NCBI GenBank assembly: GCA_913054335.1
Contig: CAJXHL010000005.1
Coordinates: 1-43,257 of the forward strand
DNA length: 43,257 bases
Reading direction: 5' to 3'
Source: an uncultured Gammaproteobacteria bacterium
Lineage (GTDB): Bacteria > Pseudomonadota > Gammaproteobacteria > PS1 > Pseudothioglobaceae
The notes under the pieces were generated by a model. It was not told where the DNA came from and did not search any database. It saw only the letters and a list, made by a program, of their open reading frames with translations. Position 1 is the stretch's first letter; every line of letters starts with the position of its first letter. Shown here one piece after another: positions 1 to 8,004 of the stretch. Both the position numbers and the translations under genes were made by a program.

Positions 1-55
1 GAAAACCGACAAGGGCTAATACCCTTCCAGGGTTCGAATCCCTGTCCCTCCACCA
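1..55 (+). tRNA. tRNA-Ser (anticodon NGA), 3' part only
   Basis: The window opens inside a class II tRNA. Positions 1-2 are the last two anticodon bases (GA), 5-9 the 3' anticodon stem, 11-26 a long variable arm (AAGGG/CCCTT stem with loop CTAATA), 28-44 the T arm with the TTCGAAT loop, 45-51 the 3' acceptor strand, 52 the discriminator base and 53-55 an encoded CCA. A long variable arm with an anticodon ending in GA fits serine (UGA, CGA or GGA); the AAACCG context resembles E. coli tRNA-Ser(UGA). The discriminator is A, whereas E. coli serine tRNAs carry G. The 5' half lies outside the window, so exact anticodon and acceptor pairing cannot be checked. Confidence 0.9.
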
Positions 56-74
56 CTTACTTGTTCTTTTTCTC

Positions 75-184
75 TTTTTCTGTGTTGTTGTCCACACTCA
101 TAGCAGTCATTTAACAATATCTAAACTCCTTTATTCGTTTCAGAAAACGCCTTGAAAAACAAAAAAATAACGGCGTAAGTTATC
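75..184 (+). repeat. 110-bp direct repeat, copy 1
   Basis: This stretch begins 19 bp after the tRNA and recurs at 294-403 with about 10 mismatches and no gaps (roughly 91% identity, offset exactly 219 bp). It contains a CGCC...GGCG arm pair near its 3' end (around 147-175). It has no credible reading frame. It may be the trace of a local tandem duplication or a duplicated non-coding RNA or regulatory segment. Confidence 0.85.
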
Positions 185-293
185 CTAATTTTCGACATAA
201 ACTTTTCAATCGCATAGTTTGTCTATGCTCAATCTTATTATTTGAAAGTCGCCTTGCAGAAAAGAAATATTACTCGAATAGATTCACTTGCTA

Positions 294-403
294 TTTTTCT
301 GTGTTGTTTCCCACACTCATAGCAGTCATTTAGCAATATCTAAACACCTTTATTCGTTTCAGAAAACGCCTTAATAAATACAAAAATAACGGCGCAAGCT
401 ATC
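294..403 (+). repeat. 110-bp direct repeat, copy 2
   Basis: Second copy of the 75-184 repeat. The CGCC/GGCG arms and the central segment from ATAGCAGTCATTTA to CAGAAAACGCC are the best conserved part; differences cluster in the A-rich loop between the arms. The 109-bp spacer between copies is not repeated. The gene-free stretch 56-620 otherwise holds only a possible promoter at 408-435; I see nothing else in it. Confidence 0.85.
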
Positions 404-407
404 TATG

Positions 408-435
408 TTGACACAAGTCATTCATTCTTTATTCT
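408..435 (+). promoter_or_regulatory. possible sigma-70 promoter for the methyltransferase gene
   Basis: TTGACA (408-413) is followed after 16 bp by TATTCT (430-435). It lies immediately after repeat copy 2 and points at the gene starting at 621, which would leave a leader of about 180 nt. The -10 hexamer is only a 4/6 match, so this is tentative. Confidence 0.35.
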
Positions 436-620
436 TACAAATACTTAATCATATTCAGGTTTGTGTTTCTTGTATTAATATAACTCAATCACCTAGCCTC
501 AAATCACGACAAGAGTGTGCATTAAAAAACTGCTTTAAAGAACAATAATTTATCATAATGAATGTTGTCAATCGATAGATCATTAAATTAACATAGAACT
601 TTTAGGCATTAGGAGCACCT

Positions 621-1523
621 ATGAATCGCTACAACAGATTAATGACAAGAATTAACGATGGCGAATGCATTCTGATCGATGGCGCCACCGGCACTGAAGT
701 TGAACGAAGAGGCGTGCCACAACTTAAACACGCATGGAATGGTGGTGGCGCACTTAGTCACCCTGACATTGTCAGGAAAATTCACCAAGACTATATTAAC
801 AGGGGTGCAGAAGTAGTTATTAGCAACACTTTTGCAACATCTAAGCACGCGTTGACTGATGCCAAACAAGATGCAAACTTTGAAGCACTCAATGAGCGCG
901 GCGTCAAACTTGCCATTGAAGCGAGAGAATCCCTGCACAAAGATAATGTACTGGTTGCTGGTGGCGTTTCCTACTGGACTTGGACCGGGCAGAAGCCAAC
1001 ATTGGAAGAACTCAATGCCTCAATTAGCCAACAAGCAGCTTTTATGGCTGCTGCAGGTGCAGATCTTTTAATGCTTGAAATGATGATTGACATCGAACAA
1101 ATGATGACAACGCTGAAGGCTGCTCAATCTGTTGGACTGCCGATTTGGGTGGGCTTGACCTGTGAACCGGACGAATCCGGAGCTATGTGTTTGCGAACTG
1201 GGGATAAATTGGAAGAAGCCATTCGAATGTTAAAGCCACACAATCCAGATGTCATCAATATAATGCACACCGAAATCGAGTATATTGAGCAATGTCTAGA
1301 CATTCTCCAACAGGAATGGGGTGGTCCTATCGGAGTGTATGCTCACTCAGGGGCTGTGATTGGTACTGAATGGACATTTAATAACGTCATTTCGCCAAAA
1401 AAATATTGCGAGTATGCCTCTGAATGGAAAAAAAGAGGTGTCAGTATAATTGGTGGCTGTTGTGGTGTTCACACAGACCACATCCAAATGTTGAGTAACC
1501 AATTGTTTCAAAGTCCAGCATGA
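621..1523 (+). CDS. homocysteine S-methyltransferase family protein
   Basis: A 300-residue protein of the MmuM/BHMT family, which transfers a methyl group from a donor such as S-methylmethionine or betaine to homocysteine, forming methionine in the cytoplasm. The N-terminal ILIDGATGTEV motif and the C-terminal GGCCG motif (residues 278-282, two zinc-binding cysteines) are clear. The third zinc ligand is normally a Cys in an N-C motif in mid-barrel; here the corresponding place reads NIMH (213-216), so His216 may substitute or the metal site may differ. The start is supported by GGAG about 6 nt upstream. The gene stands alone and faces the next gene tail to tail. The methyl donor cannot be told from sequence. 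Confidence 0.85.
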   Translation: MNRYNRLMTRINDGECILIDGATGTEVERRGVPQLKHAWNGGGALSHPDIVRKIHQDYINRGAEVVISNTFATSKHALTDAKQDANFEALNERGVKLAIEARESLHKDNVLVAGGVSYWTWTGQKPTLEELNASISQQAAFMAAAGADLLMLEMMIDIEQMMTTLKAAQSVGLPIWVGLTCEPDESGAMCLRTGDKLEEAIRMLKPHNPDVINIMHTEIEYIEQCLDILQQEWGGPIGVYAHSGAVIGTEWTFNNVISPKKYCEYASEWKKRGVSIIGGCCGVHTDHIQMLSNQLFQSPA

Positions 1524-1560
1524 TTTCTAAATGACTAGACTGTTACACATAGTTCAAGAG

Positions 1561-2103
1561 CTATACCAGCTCGCCTCGTGCTGGGTAGTTTTTGTCAAGT
1601 ACAAAATTTAATGCACCTAGGACTTCTCTAAACAGTGGACGAGCGAAGGGCATCGTGCTCACTTGGCTCCAGTACAACGTTTGATCTGGTCGTATCAAAA
1701 ACAGGCCTGGTTCGCTGAATTCTCTTGGCTCTTCAATACCAATGGAGGTTTTTCCTCTTCCCGCAGAACGGTGTAGTCCCCAAGATTGCGCTTGTTCAGT
1801 GGTGACACCATAAGCCAACGAAATATTTTGCAAATCCCAATTTGATTGAGCTTCAAAAGCTCGCTCTTTGTCATCACTACTCAGGGCCAGAACATTGACA
1901 CCAGCCTTGGTAAAATCATCTGCCAACTTATCCAACTCCTTCAGATATTTTATGCAAATGGGGCAGTGAAGCCCACGATAAAACACCAGCATGGTAAAGT
2001 TTTCAGGCGTCTGCTCAGACAGCGACCATGGACCCTGAAGGGCTTCAACTTCCAATTCAGGCACGGATTGGCGAGGTTTAAGTACTTTCATATTGATATC
2101 CAT
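1561..2103 (-). CDS. peroxiredoxin-like AhpC/TSA family protein
   Basis: A 180-residue thioredoxin-fold protein. The peroxidatic region reads FYRGLHCPIC, giving a CxxC pair at Cys47 and Cys50, typical of the peroxiredoxin-like branch of the AhpC/TSA superfamily. These act as cytoplasmic thiol peroxidases or disulfide reductases. No signal peptide is seen. The start is supported by AGGAG about 9 nt upstream. It lies 35 bp downstream of the exported HExxH gene on the same strand, so the two may be cotranscribed, but no functional link is obvious. Physiological substrate unknown. Confidence 0.8.
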   Translation of the reverse strand: MDINMKVLKPRQSVPELEVEALQGPWSLSEQTPENFTMLVFYRGLHCPICIKYLKELDKLADDFTKAGVNVLALSSDDKERAFEAQSNWDLQNISLAYGVTTEQAQSWGLHRSAGRGKTSIGIEEPREFSEPGLFLIRPDQTLYWSQVSTMPFARPLFREVLGALNFVLDKNYPARGELV

Positions 2104-2138
2104 TTTAAATACTCCTGAGTAAACAATAAATTGTACGC

Positions 2139-3068
2139 TTAATGTTTCAACGCAGCGCTAGTAAAGCTCCATTTTCCACCATTTTTCTTAATTCGGAACC
2201 AGTTGTCTTGAGCAAATGCAACCTCGGCACTTTTATCACTACTCCATTTGTCAGGCCAACTGCAATTATGGAATACAGCGCCAGACATCACGTCTTTTTC
2301 CAAATTAGGAATATTACCACGCTCTATAAGTAACCTCAAGGCTACTGCTGAATTGCGTGCAAGGTTAGCGTAGAGCTCACGACCGTCTCGTTTAGCAGAT
2401 GTTTCGGCTTCTTTGAGCATTAAACTAACAGGGTCTTTAACACCATTCAATTCCGCTTTAACCATCGTGGCAAAGTATTGTGCAGTACCTTCACCAAACC
2501 ATCTTTGAGATTCATGTTTTTCACGAGTTTCTTCTTGATCCCGCTCTGAGTCATTAGGATTGACACAGTAATTGGTTAAATAGTTTGAATGGGCGTGATA
2601 AAACTCGTGCAACCAGATTTGTTGAGCTGTTTTTTCATCCTGCCCAGGTGTTTTTCCCAAAAGCACTATGCGTCTATCGTAACAAGGGTCGGGTGCAGTT
2701 GCAACATCAGCGCCGCCTTCAATCCAATGGGCAATATCTTTATACCCCCATTTATTTTCTTCTGCCCGATAAGGGTCATCATTACATTCGCTTGCTTCAA
2801 TCCAAGATTTAATTTTCCCAGTTAATGCTTTCAGTTCACTTGAAGAAAGAATAACTTTGTGTGTGTTAAAAGGATGATCAGGCGAGAAGTGGTCATTGAC
2901 GAATCGACCCAAATCCCAGATAACACCCAATGTATCAGCCTGCCAATCAGAAAGCTTGGCAGCACCGGCTTTAGTCCATTTTTCAACGGTGGCAGTTGGG
3001 GTTTTGCTGTAATTAATAATTTCGATTGTAGGATTTCCAGCTGCTCCTGCTGAGAGTGGAATCATCAT
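2139..3068 (-). CDS. exported gluzincin-like HExxH protein
   Basis: I do not recognise a named family. The 309 residues from the first usable ATG contain HEFYH (154-158), the zinc-protease HExxH signature, and downstream WFGEGTAQYF (190-199), whose Glu193 is placed like the third zinc ligand of gluzincins (M1/M61-type clan). Several Cys residues (95, 129, 168 and one near the C-terminus) would suit an oxidising periplasm. The annotated start leaves only the tail of a signal peptide (MMIPLSAGAAG); the missing front half is encoded in frame upstream but lacks a normal start (see 3069-3128). It precedes the peroxiredoxin-like gene. Peptidase activity is inferred from motifs only. Confidence 0.6.
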   Translation of the reverse strand: MMIPLSAGAAGNPTIEIINYSKTPTATVEKWTKAGAAKLSDWQADTLGVIWDLGRFVNDHFSPDHPFNTHKVILSSSELKALTGKIKSWIEASECNDDPYRAEENKWGYKDIAHWIEGGADVATAPDPCYDRRIVLLGKTPGQDEKTAQQIWLHEFYHAHSNYLTNYCVNPNDSERDQEETREKHESQRWFGEGTAQYFATMVKAELNGVKDPVSLMLKEAETSAKRDGRELYANLARNSAVALRLLIERGNIPNLEKDVMSGAVFHNCSWPDKWSSDKSAEVAFAQDNWFRIKKNGGKWSFTSAALKH

Positions 3069-3128
3069 AGAAACACCAAATAAACTTAATGCCGAAATAA
3101 AGAAAAATTTCGCTTTAAGCTGTCACAT
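3069..3128 (-). other. in-frame signal-peptide coding stretch without usable start (ATG-TGA)
   Basis: Reading the minus strand upstream of 3068 in frame gives ATG TGA followed by 18 sense codons that spell QLKAKFFFISALSLFGVS. With the downstream residues this makes a normal signal peptide: a Lys-rich start, a hydrophobic core and an ALA-like cleavage region (SAGAA). The only canonical start codon (3128-3126) is followed at once by TGA (3125-3123). Either translation starts at a rare codon, or there is a nonsense mutation or a sequence error. Confidence 0.6.
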
Positions 3129-3336
3129 TGTCAACTTCAATTTATAACTCTCTATTTAATATATAGACGCCATTATAACTCAGTAATAATATATTTGAAT
3201 CATGACGACTTAAAGCATTAATTTATCTATAAATAAATCAAACTCTAGAATCTAGTTGCTTTTGTTAGTTCAAATCCGTGCCCTGCTACCCTCTAATTTT
3301 TCATGCGTGTCAAGCAATTTTATAAGCGCTTTTACT

Positions 3337-3365
3337 TTGACAGCTATAGTGAAAAAGGTTATGAT
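3337..3365 (+). promoter_or_regulatory. consensus sigma-70 promoter of the SPFH-nfeD pair
   Basis: TTGACA (3337-3342), exactly 17 bp, then TATGAT (3360-3365). It sits 31 bp before the start codon at 3396 and points into that gene. This is the best promoter match in the window and suggests strong constitutive expression. Confidence 0.75.
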
Positions 3366-3395
3366 TAACACTAATTTTTCCTCGAGGGATGTACC

Positions 3396-4334
3396 ATGGA
3401 TTTCGACTTCTCAACACTGACAGTACCCATTTTCGCGCTGCTTGCGATTGCCGTTGTTTTTATGGGTGTAAAAACGGTACCACAAGGAACAGAATATACC
3501 GTTGAGCGCTTTGGCAAATACACCAGAACTCTTAAGCCGGGACTAAATTTTATTGTGCCCTTTGTCGATCATATCGGTAACAAAATCAATATGCGTGAAC
3601 AAGTTCTGGATATCGAAAAACAAAGTGTTATCTCGAAAGACAATGCCGTTGTGCAAACTGACGGGGTGGTCTTCCATCAAATAGTGGATGCTGCCAAATC
3701 CACTTACGAAGTTAACGATCTTCACAACGCTATGCGCAATCTTTGCCTCACCAATATTAGAACGGTATTGGGTGCCATGTCGTTGGATGAAATGCTGTCT
3801 AATCGCGAAGAGATTAATACTAGGTTACTCACTGTGGTCGACCAAGCCACCAATCCTTGGGGTGTCAAAGTAACACGTATCGAAATCAAAGACCTTGAGC
3901 CACCAGCGGACTTGGTCGAGGCGATGAGTCGACAAATGAAAGCCGAACGGCAAAAACGCGCCGACATTCTTGAAGCAGAAGGCCAACGTCAATCTGAAAT
4001 ACTCAGAGCAGAGGGCAAAAAGCAAAGCGCTATTCTTGATGCTGAAGGCCGCAAAGAGGCGGCATTTAGAGATGCAGAAGCTAGGGAAAGATTTGCTGAA
4101 GCTGAGGGAAATGCTACCCGTATGGTATCCGACGCTATCCGTGATGGCGATGTCCAAGCACTAAACTACTTTGTAGCCACCAAATACACCGAAGCTCTGC
4201 AAGCAATTGGTGCTGCTGACAATCAAAAATTAGTGTTAATGCCGCTTGAAGCGTCATCGTTAATTGGCTCACTAGCCGGAATTGGTGAGTTAACAAAAAG
4301 TATTTTCGGTAAAGATAAGGACTCGACAACATAA
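3396..4334 (+). CDS. SPFH/band-7 membrane protein (QmcA/paraslipin type)
   Basis: A 312-residue stomatin/prohibitin-family protein. An N-terminal membrane segment (about 8-24) is followed by the band-7 domain ([16 protein letters not shown] onward) and a long Ala/Glu-rich helix with repeated AEG heptad-like units (about 185-245), typical of oligomerising SPFH proteins. Relatives scaffold membrane microdomains and modulate membrane proteases such as FtsH. A GAGGGA box precedes the ATG, and a consensus promoter lies 31 bp upstream. The stop overlaps the start of the NfeD gene by one base; SPFH-NfeD pairs are a conserved two-gene unit. Confidence 0.9.
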   Translation: MDFDFSTLTVPIFALLAIAVVFMGVKTVPQGTEYTVERFGKYTRTLKPGLNFIVPFVDHIGNKINMREQVLDIEKQSVISKDNAVVQTDGVVFHQIVDAAKSTYEVNDLHNAMRNLCLTNIRTVLGAMSLDEMLSNREEINTRLLTVVDQATNPWGVKVTRIEIKDLEPPADLVEAMSRQMKAERQKRADILEAEGQRQSEILRAEGKKQSAILDAEGRKEAAFRDAEARERFAEAEGNATRMVSDAIRDGDVQALNYFVATKYTEALQAIGAADNQKLVLMPLEASSLIGSLAGIGELTKSIFGKDKDSTT

Positions 4335-4780
4335 TGGAGGTATTTTTTGCAACGATTGATTATTGGCATTGGCTCGTTTTAGGACTTGCACTTGTTATTA
4401 TTGAACTATTCGCATCGTCCACTTTCTTTCTGTGGATGGGTGTTTCAGCCATTATGGTTGGCATTTTGTATAAGTTGTTTCCAAGCCTATCTTGGCAAAT
4501 TCAATTACTGTTATTTTCTGGACTATCAATCTTCAGCATTTTCTTAGCTAAAAAATATTTCCCAGTTAAAACGATTGATAACGAACTCAATGTACGAGCA
4601 AAACGGCATATTGGCAACATCTATACCGTTGTCTCAAATGACGAACACGGTACCAAGATTAAAGTGGGTGACTCTTTATGGCTCGCGAAAGGCTGCGATA
4701 TGCATATTGGTCAAAGGGTTAAAGTTATTGATACAGATTCAGTCACGCTCATTGTAGAGCCTGATTCAAATAACAGTTAA
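4334..4780 (+). CDS. NfeD-like membrane protein
   Basis: A 148-residue short-form NfeD protein: two or three membrane helices in the first 75 residues, then a small beta-rich OB-fold-like domain (NVRAKRHIGNIYTVVSN to the end). It lacks the ClpP-like protease domain of long NfeD proteins. NfeD proteins partner with SPFH proteins, and the 1-nt overlap with the upstream gene implies translational coupling. The last 4 bp overlap the stop of the convergent pirin gene. Confidence 0.85.
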   Translation: MEVFFATIDYWHWLVLGLALVIIELFASSTFFLWMGVSAIMVGILYKLFPSLSWQIQLLLFSGLSIFSIFLAKKYFPVKTIDNELNVRAKRHIGNIYTVVSNDEHGTKIKVGDSLWLAKGCDMHIGQRVKVIDTDSVTLIVEPDSNNS

Positions 4781-5505
4781 TCAACAAATGTCCCATACTG
4801 AATGATGGGCTCATTGTGCGGCACGCCATAGATAACCATACAATGGCAATCGCTAGACGCCAACAATGACAATACCGATTGCTCATCATCGAAGAGCAAT
4901 GCTTGTGTCGCTTCTATCGTCTTATCCTCACATCTAAGTTCGCCACTAACAACATAAACCAAGCCTTGATTGCCAGCAACATTCAACTCATGATTTGCAT
5001 TTTGAGTCATACGCATAGATAGATAAGTGGCTTTATTTTGCAACTTGACCGGCGATTGGGCGCCGGCGATCGTTGTGATCAGGACTCCTTCGGCTCCAGA
5101 GGTTGGTAATGCTTCTGCATCAACAGATTGATAACTTGGATCAATTTTTTTTGATTTTTTAGCCAAGGTAATCCACAACTGAATGCCGCAGGTAACACCT
5201 TCCGCCTCTGGCATTTCAGAATGACTGATACCACGCCCTGCACAAAAAATTTGCGAGCCACCCTTAATAATAACCGAATCATTACCCAGGTTGTCTGTAT
5301 GGCGCATAGCACCAGAAAACAAGTACGTAATAGCCTCAAACCCTCTGTGTGGATGGGTGGGAAAGCCTTGTCCTACCTCTATCTCAAAATGATCGAACAG
5401 CACAAAAGGATCGTGATTCATCCTTGCACCAGAGATAGGAAAGAGGCGGTTTACTGTAACTCCTTCTCCTTCAGCCATTTTTCTTGCTTTTAATACTTCA
5501 AACAC
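4777..5505 (-). CDS. pirin family protein
   Basis: A bicupin of the pirin family (YhhW/quercetinase-like). The N-terminal cupin keeps the metal ligands: HPHRGFE gives two His and GISHSEMP gives a third His and a Glu. Pirins are iron-binding cytoplasmic proteins, some with quercetin 2,3-dioxygenase activity; the substrate here is unknown. I chose the GTG at 5505 (VFEVLKARK) because AGGA lies 8 nt upstream and the residues upstream of it (from a TTG at 5538) do not look like pirin. Its stop codon overlaps the nfeD stop tail to tail, so no room is left for a terminator. Confidence 0.85.
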   Translation of the reverse strand: MFEVLKARKMAEGEGVTVNRLFPISGARMNHDPFVLFDHFEIEVGQGFPTHPHRGFEAITYLFSGAMRHTDNLGNDSVIIKGGSQIFCAGRGISHSEMPEAEGVTCGIQLWITLAKKSKKIDPSYQSVDAEALPTSGAEGVLITTIAGAQSPVKLQNKATYLSMRMTQNANHELNVAGNQGLVYVVSGELRCEDKTIEATQALLFDDEQSVLSLLASSDCHCMVIYGVPHNEPIIQYGTFVD

Positions 5506-5636
5506 GAGAAGTCCTAGAATTAAATAAGACCTTTGCAAAATTGATTTTGGGATGGGTTTTGGGGAAGGGTAATTTTAAAGTTTTATAAGTCATTGGTTTT
5601 AATGCCATTCCCCAGCTTAAAAATAGGGAGTTGTGG

Positions 5637-6275
5637 CTAAATGCCATACTGCTCTCTGTAGGCTTCAATTTTATCAATTAGGGCTGCGTCATTCTGACCC
5701 TTTAAGTAGGTGATTAAATGCGATAGATTAATAATGCTAGCAACAAAAATACCAAAGTTTTGCTCTACTTCTTGAATGGCAGAAAGTTCGCCTTTACCTT
5801 TTTCTTGTCGATCCAGCGCAACAATCACACCTTTAGTCGTCGCACCAGTGGCAGCAATAATATCTTGCGCTTCACGAATCGCAGTACCAGCAGTAATGAC
5901 ATCATCAATAATAAGAATGTCGCCCTCGAGTGGATGGCCAATAATATTGCCACCCTCGCCATGATCTTTATCCTCTTTACGGTTAAAACTGTAGGGCACA
6001 TTTCTATTAAAACTGTCATTAAGCGCTATCGCTGTAGCCGTTGCCAATGGAATGCCTTTGTATGCAGGCCCAAAAAGTACATCAAACTGAATGCCACTGG
6101 TCTCAATCGCTTGGGCATAAAATTGTCCCAATTGCGATAAATGCTTGCCTTGGTTAAATAATCCAGCGTTAAAAAAATACGGACTAACGCGCCCAGATTT
6201 CAGCGTAAATTCACCAAATTTAAGTGCGCCGGTTTCTAACATAAAATCGACAAAATCCTTTTGATACTGTTGCAT
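5637..6275 (-). CDS. pyrE: orotate phosphoribosyltransferase
   Basis: A 212-residue enzyme of normal length that converts orotate and PRPP to orotidine 5'-monophosphate in pyrimidine synthesis. The PRPP-binding motif [13 protein letters not shown] (120-132), the GPAYKGI loop (69-75) and the flexible catalytic loop [12 protein letters not shown] (98-109) are intact. AGGAAT precedes the ATG. It diverges from the exonuclease III/Crc-like gene, the arrangement known from Pseudomonas. The 256-bp shared upstream region holds no attenuator that I can see. Confidence 0.95.
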   Translation of the reverse strand: MQQYQKDFVDFMLETGALKFGEFTLKSGRVSPYFFNAGLFNQGKHLSQLGQFYAQAIETSGIQFDVLFGPAYKGIPLATATAIALNDSFNRNVPYSFNRKEDKDHGEGGNIIGHPLEGDILIIDDVITAGTAIREAQDIIAATGATTKGVIVALDRQEKGKGELSAIQEVEQNFGIFVASIINLSHLITYLKGQNDAALIDKIEAYREQYGI

Positions 6276-6322
6276 TGAATATTCCTAAACTATTAAAATG
6301 TAGAGAGGTCTCTTTTATCACC

Positions 6323-6340
6323 TATTGTAAAATTTGCTAC
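6323..6340 (+). promoter_or_regulatory. possible promoter core TAAAAT with GCTAC discriminator, upstream of the xthA/crc-like gene
   Basis: TATTGTAAAATTTGCTAC matches the segments before cvpA (9714-9733) and fabA (around 13370-13385). TAAAAT at 6328-6333 would be the -10 box. No good -35 hexamer is seen. It lies about 190 bp upstream of the gene at 6532. Apart from this I see nothing definite in the pyrE/xthA intergenic region. Confidence 0.35.
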
Positions 6341-6531
6341 TAGACAGGATAGCGCTTGTAACCAGTAATTTTAAATGTGATATTTGCAAACCTTCAGAAT
6401 ATGCCGCTTTACAGCGTTTTTCTTGTTAGTTTTTTTTCATATGACCTATGGGTAGGATTTCAAAAAACTGCCTCAAAAACGATGCAAACCCTCACTATCA
6501 AATTACAAATACGTGATAAAAAACACCTCAG

Positions 6532-7296
6532 ATGAGAATTATAACGATTAATGTCAATGGCATTCGGGCCGCTGAGCGAAAAGGTTTCTTCCCTTGGCTT
6601 GAAAAACAAGATGCCGATGTTGTCTGCTTGCAAGAAATCAAAGCTCAAGAAGATCAACTGGATGAGCGCTTTTACCCCGAGGGTATGCACGTTTATTATC
6701 ACAGTGCCGAGCGCAAAGGCTACAGCGGCACTGCACTTTACTGCAAAACCAAGCCAGATCGCGTTCACTTTAGCGACTGGAATGACATGAATAGCGAAGG
6801 GCGATTGATTCAAGCAGATTTTGGCGAGCTCACAGTGGCGTCGCTTTACTTGCCATCTGGTTCGAGCAAGGAAGAAAGACAGGCATTTAAAATGGAGTTT
6901 ATTACTGATCGATTTTTGCCCTATTTAAAAGGACTGAAAAATAATGGCAGAAAATACATTTTCTGCGGTGATTGGAATATCGCCCACAAAAAAATTGACC
7001 TAAAAAATTGGCGTGGCAATCAAAAAAATTCAGGCTTTTTGCCAGAAGAGCGTGCTTGGCTCGATAAACTGTACGACGAAGTTGGCTATGTTGATGCATT
7101 TAGAGAAATCAACAAAGCAGAATTTGAGTACACTTGGTGGTCAAACAGAGGGCAAGCTTGGCTTAATAACACCGGTTGGCGACTGGATTATCAAGTGGTC
7201 AGTGGCAACTTAGCAGGAACAGCCACTCATTGCGAGGTTTACAAAGACGAGCGCTTCTCTGACCACTCTCCGCTAATTATTGACTACTCATTATGA
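6532..7296 (+). CDS. exonuclease III / Crc-family endonuclease-exonuclease-phosphatase
   Basis: A 254-residue ExoIII-family protein in the position occupied by crc in Pseudomonas, and closer in sequence pattern to Crc (NVNGI, DVKNW-like, PERAWLD, GWRLDYQV) than a random family member would be. Unlike Crc, the active-site residues are all present: Asn7 (NVNG), Glu35 (LQEIK), Tyr106, Asp147 and Asn149 (CGDWNIAH), Asp219 and Asp244-His245 (FSDHSPL). It is therefore probably an AP endonuclease and 3'-5' exonuclease acting in DNA base-excision repair, not an RNA-binding repressor partner like Crc. No strong ribosome binding site precedes the ATG. Confidence 0.85.
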   Translation: MRIITINVNGIRAAERKGFFPWLEKQDADVVCLQEIKAQEDQLDERFYPEGMHVYYHSAERKGYSGTALYCKTKPDRVHFSDWNDMNSEGRLIQADFGELTVASLYLPSGSSKEERQAFKMEFITDRFLPYLKGLKNNGRKYIFCGDWNIAHKKIDLKNWRGNQKNSGFLPEERAWLDKLYDEVGYVDAFREINKAEFEYTWWSNRGQAWLNNTGWRLDYQVVSGNLAGTATHCEVYKDERFSDHSPLIIDYSL

Positions 7297-7305
7297 TAAA
7301 TCTTT

Positions 7306-8004
7306 ATGATTAAAAACGAACACATGCGCACCATTCAAAGCTTTGTCAGGCGCTCGGGCAGGCTTTCAAAAGCACAAGCGATTGGCCTTAATGAACTTTG
7401 GCCAAACTACGGTATCGAGCTTGTTGTCAATCAGATGCTTGACTTTGGTAAACTGTTTGCCACAACACAAGGCGTGGTGCTTGAGGTAGGCTTTGGCAAC
7501 GGCGACAGCTTACTAGAAATGGCCATCAATCAGCCAAAAACTAACTTTTTGGGTGTTGAAGTATATGAGGCAGGCGTTGGGCGACTCATCAACGAAGCAA
7601 ACAAGCATCAATTGAGTAATTTGAAAATAATTAAGGACGACGCTGTCGAAGTTTTAAAGCATCATATTGAGGACAATAGTCTTTCAAAGTTTCAATTATT
7701 TTTTCCAGATCCATGGCACAAGAAAAAGCATCATAAAAGACGCATTCTGCAAACCAGCCTACTTGACATGCTGACCAAAAAACTTAAATCGAATGCTATT
7801 GTTCATATCGCTACTGACTGGGAAAACTATGCTGAACACATCATGGACACCATGGAAGCGCACCCGCACTTTAAAAATAGCCTTGGTGACCATATATATT
7901 CACCAAGACCGGCGCATCGGCCATTAACAAAATTTGAAAATCGCGGACAGCAACTCGGCCATGGCGTTTGGGATATTATTTTTACTAATACAAAAGGAGT
8001 TTAA
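7306..8004 (+). CDS. trmB: tRNA (guanine-N7-)-methyltransferase
   Basis: A 232-residue TrmB that makes m7G46 in tRNA variable loops using S-adenosylmethionine. The N-terminal SFVRRSGRLSKAQ, the SAM motif LEVGFGNGDS (59-68), the FFPDPWHKKKHHKRR motif (132-146) and the C-terminal TKFENRGQQLGHGVWD are all family hallmarks. It starts 9 bp after the exonuclease gene, so the two are probably cotranscribed. A second ATG at codon 7 is possible; neither start has a strong ribosome binding site. Confidence 0.95.
   Translation: MIKNEHMRTIQSFVRRSGRLSKAQAIGLNELWPNYGIELVVNQMLDFGKLFATTQGVVLEVGFGNGDSLLEMAINQPKTNFLGVEVYEAGVGRLINEANKHQLSNLKIIKDDAVEVLKHHIEDNSLSKFQLFFPDPWHKKKHHKRRILQTSLLDMLTKKLKSNAIVHIATDWENYAEHIMDTMEAHPHFKNSLGDHIYSPRPAHRPLTKFENRGQQLGHGVWDIIFTNTKGV

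Noticed and set aside
75-403. CRISPR array
   Set aside because: Only two long, imperfect copies with one 109-bp spacer; no short regular repeats and no cas genes.
1-620. Integrated element at the tRNA-Ser gene
   Set aside because: The tRNA 3' end is followed by short repeats and housekeeping genes; no integrase and no second copy of the tRNA 3' end is found in the window.
3822-4157. Minus-strand open frame of 110 codons opposite the SPFH gene
   Set aside because: It is a codon-pattern shadow of the Ala/Glu-rich helix on the other strand, with no homology or ribosome binding site.
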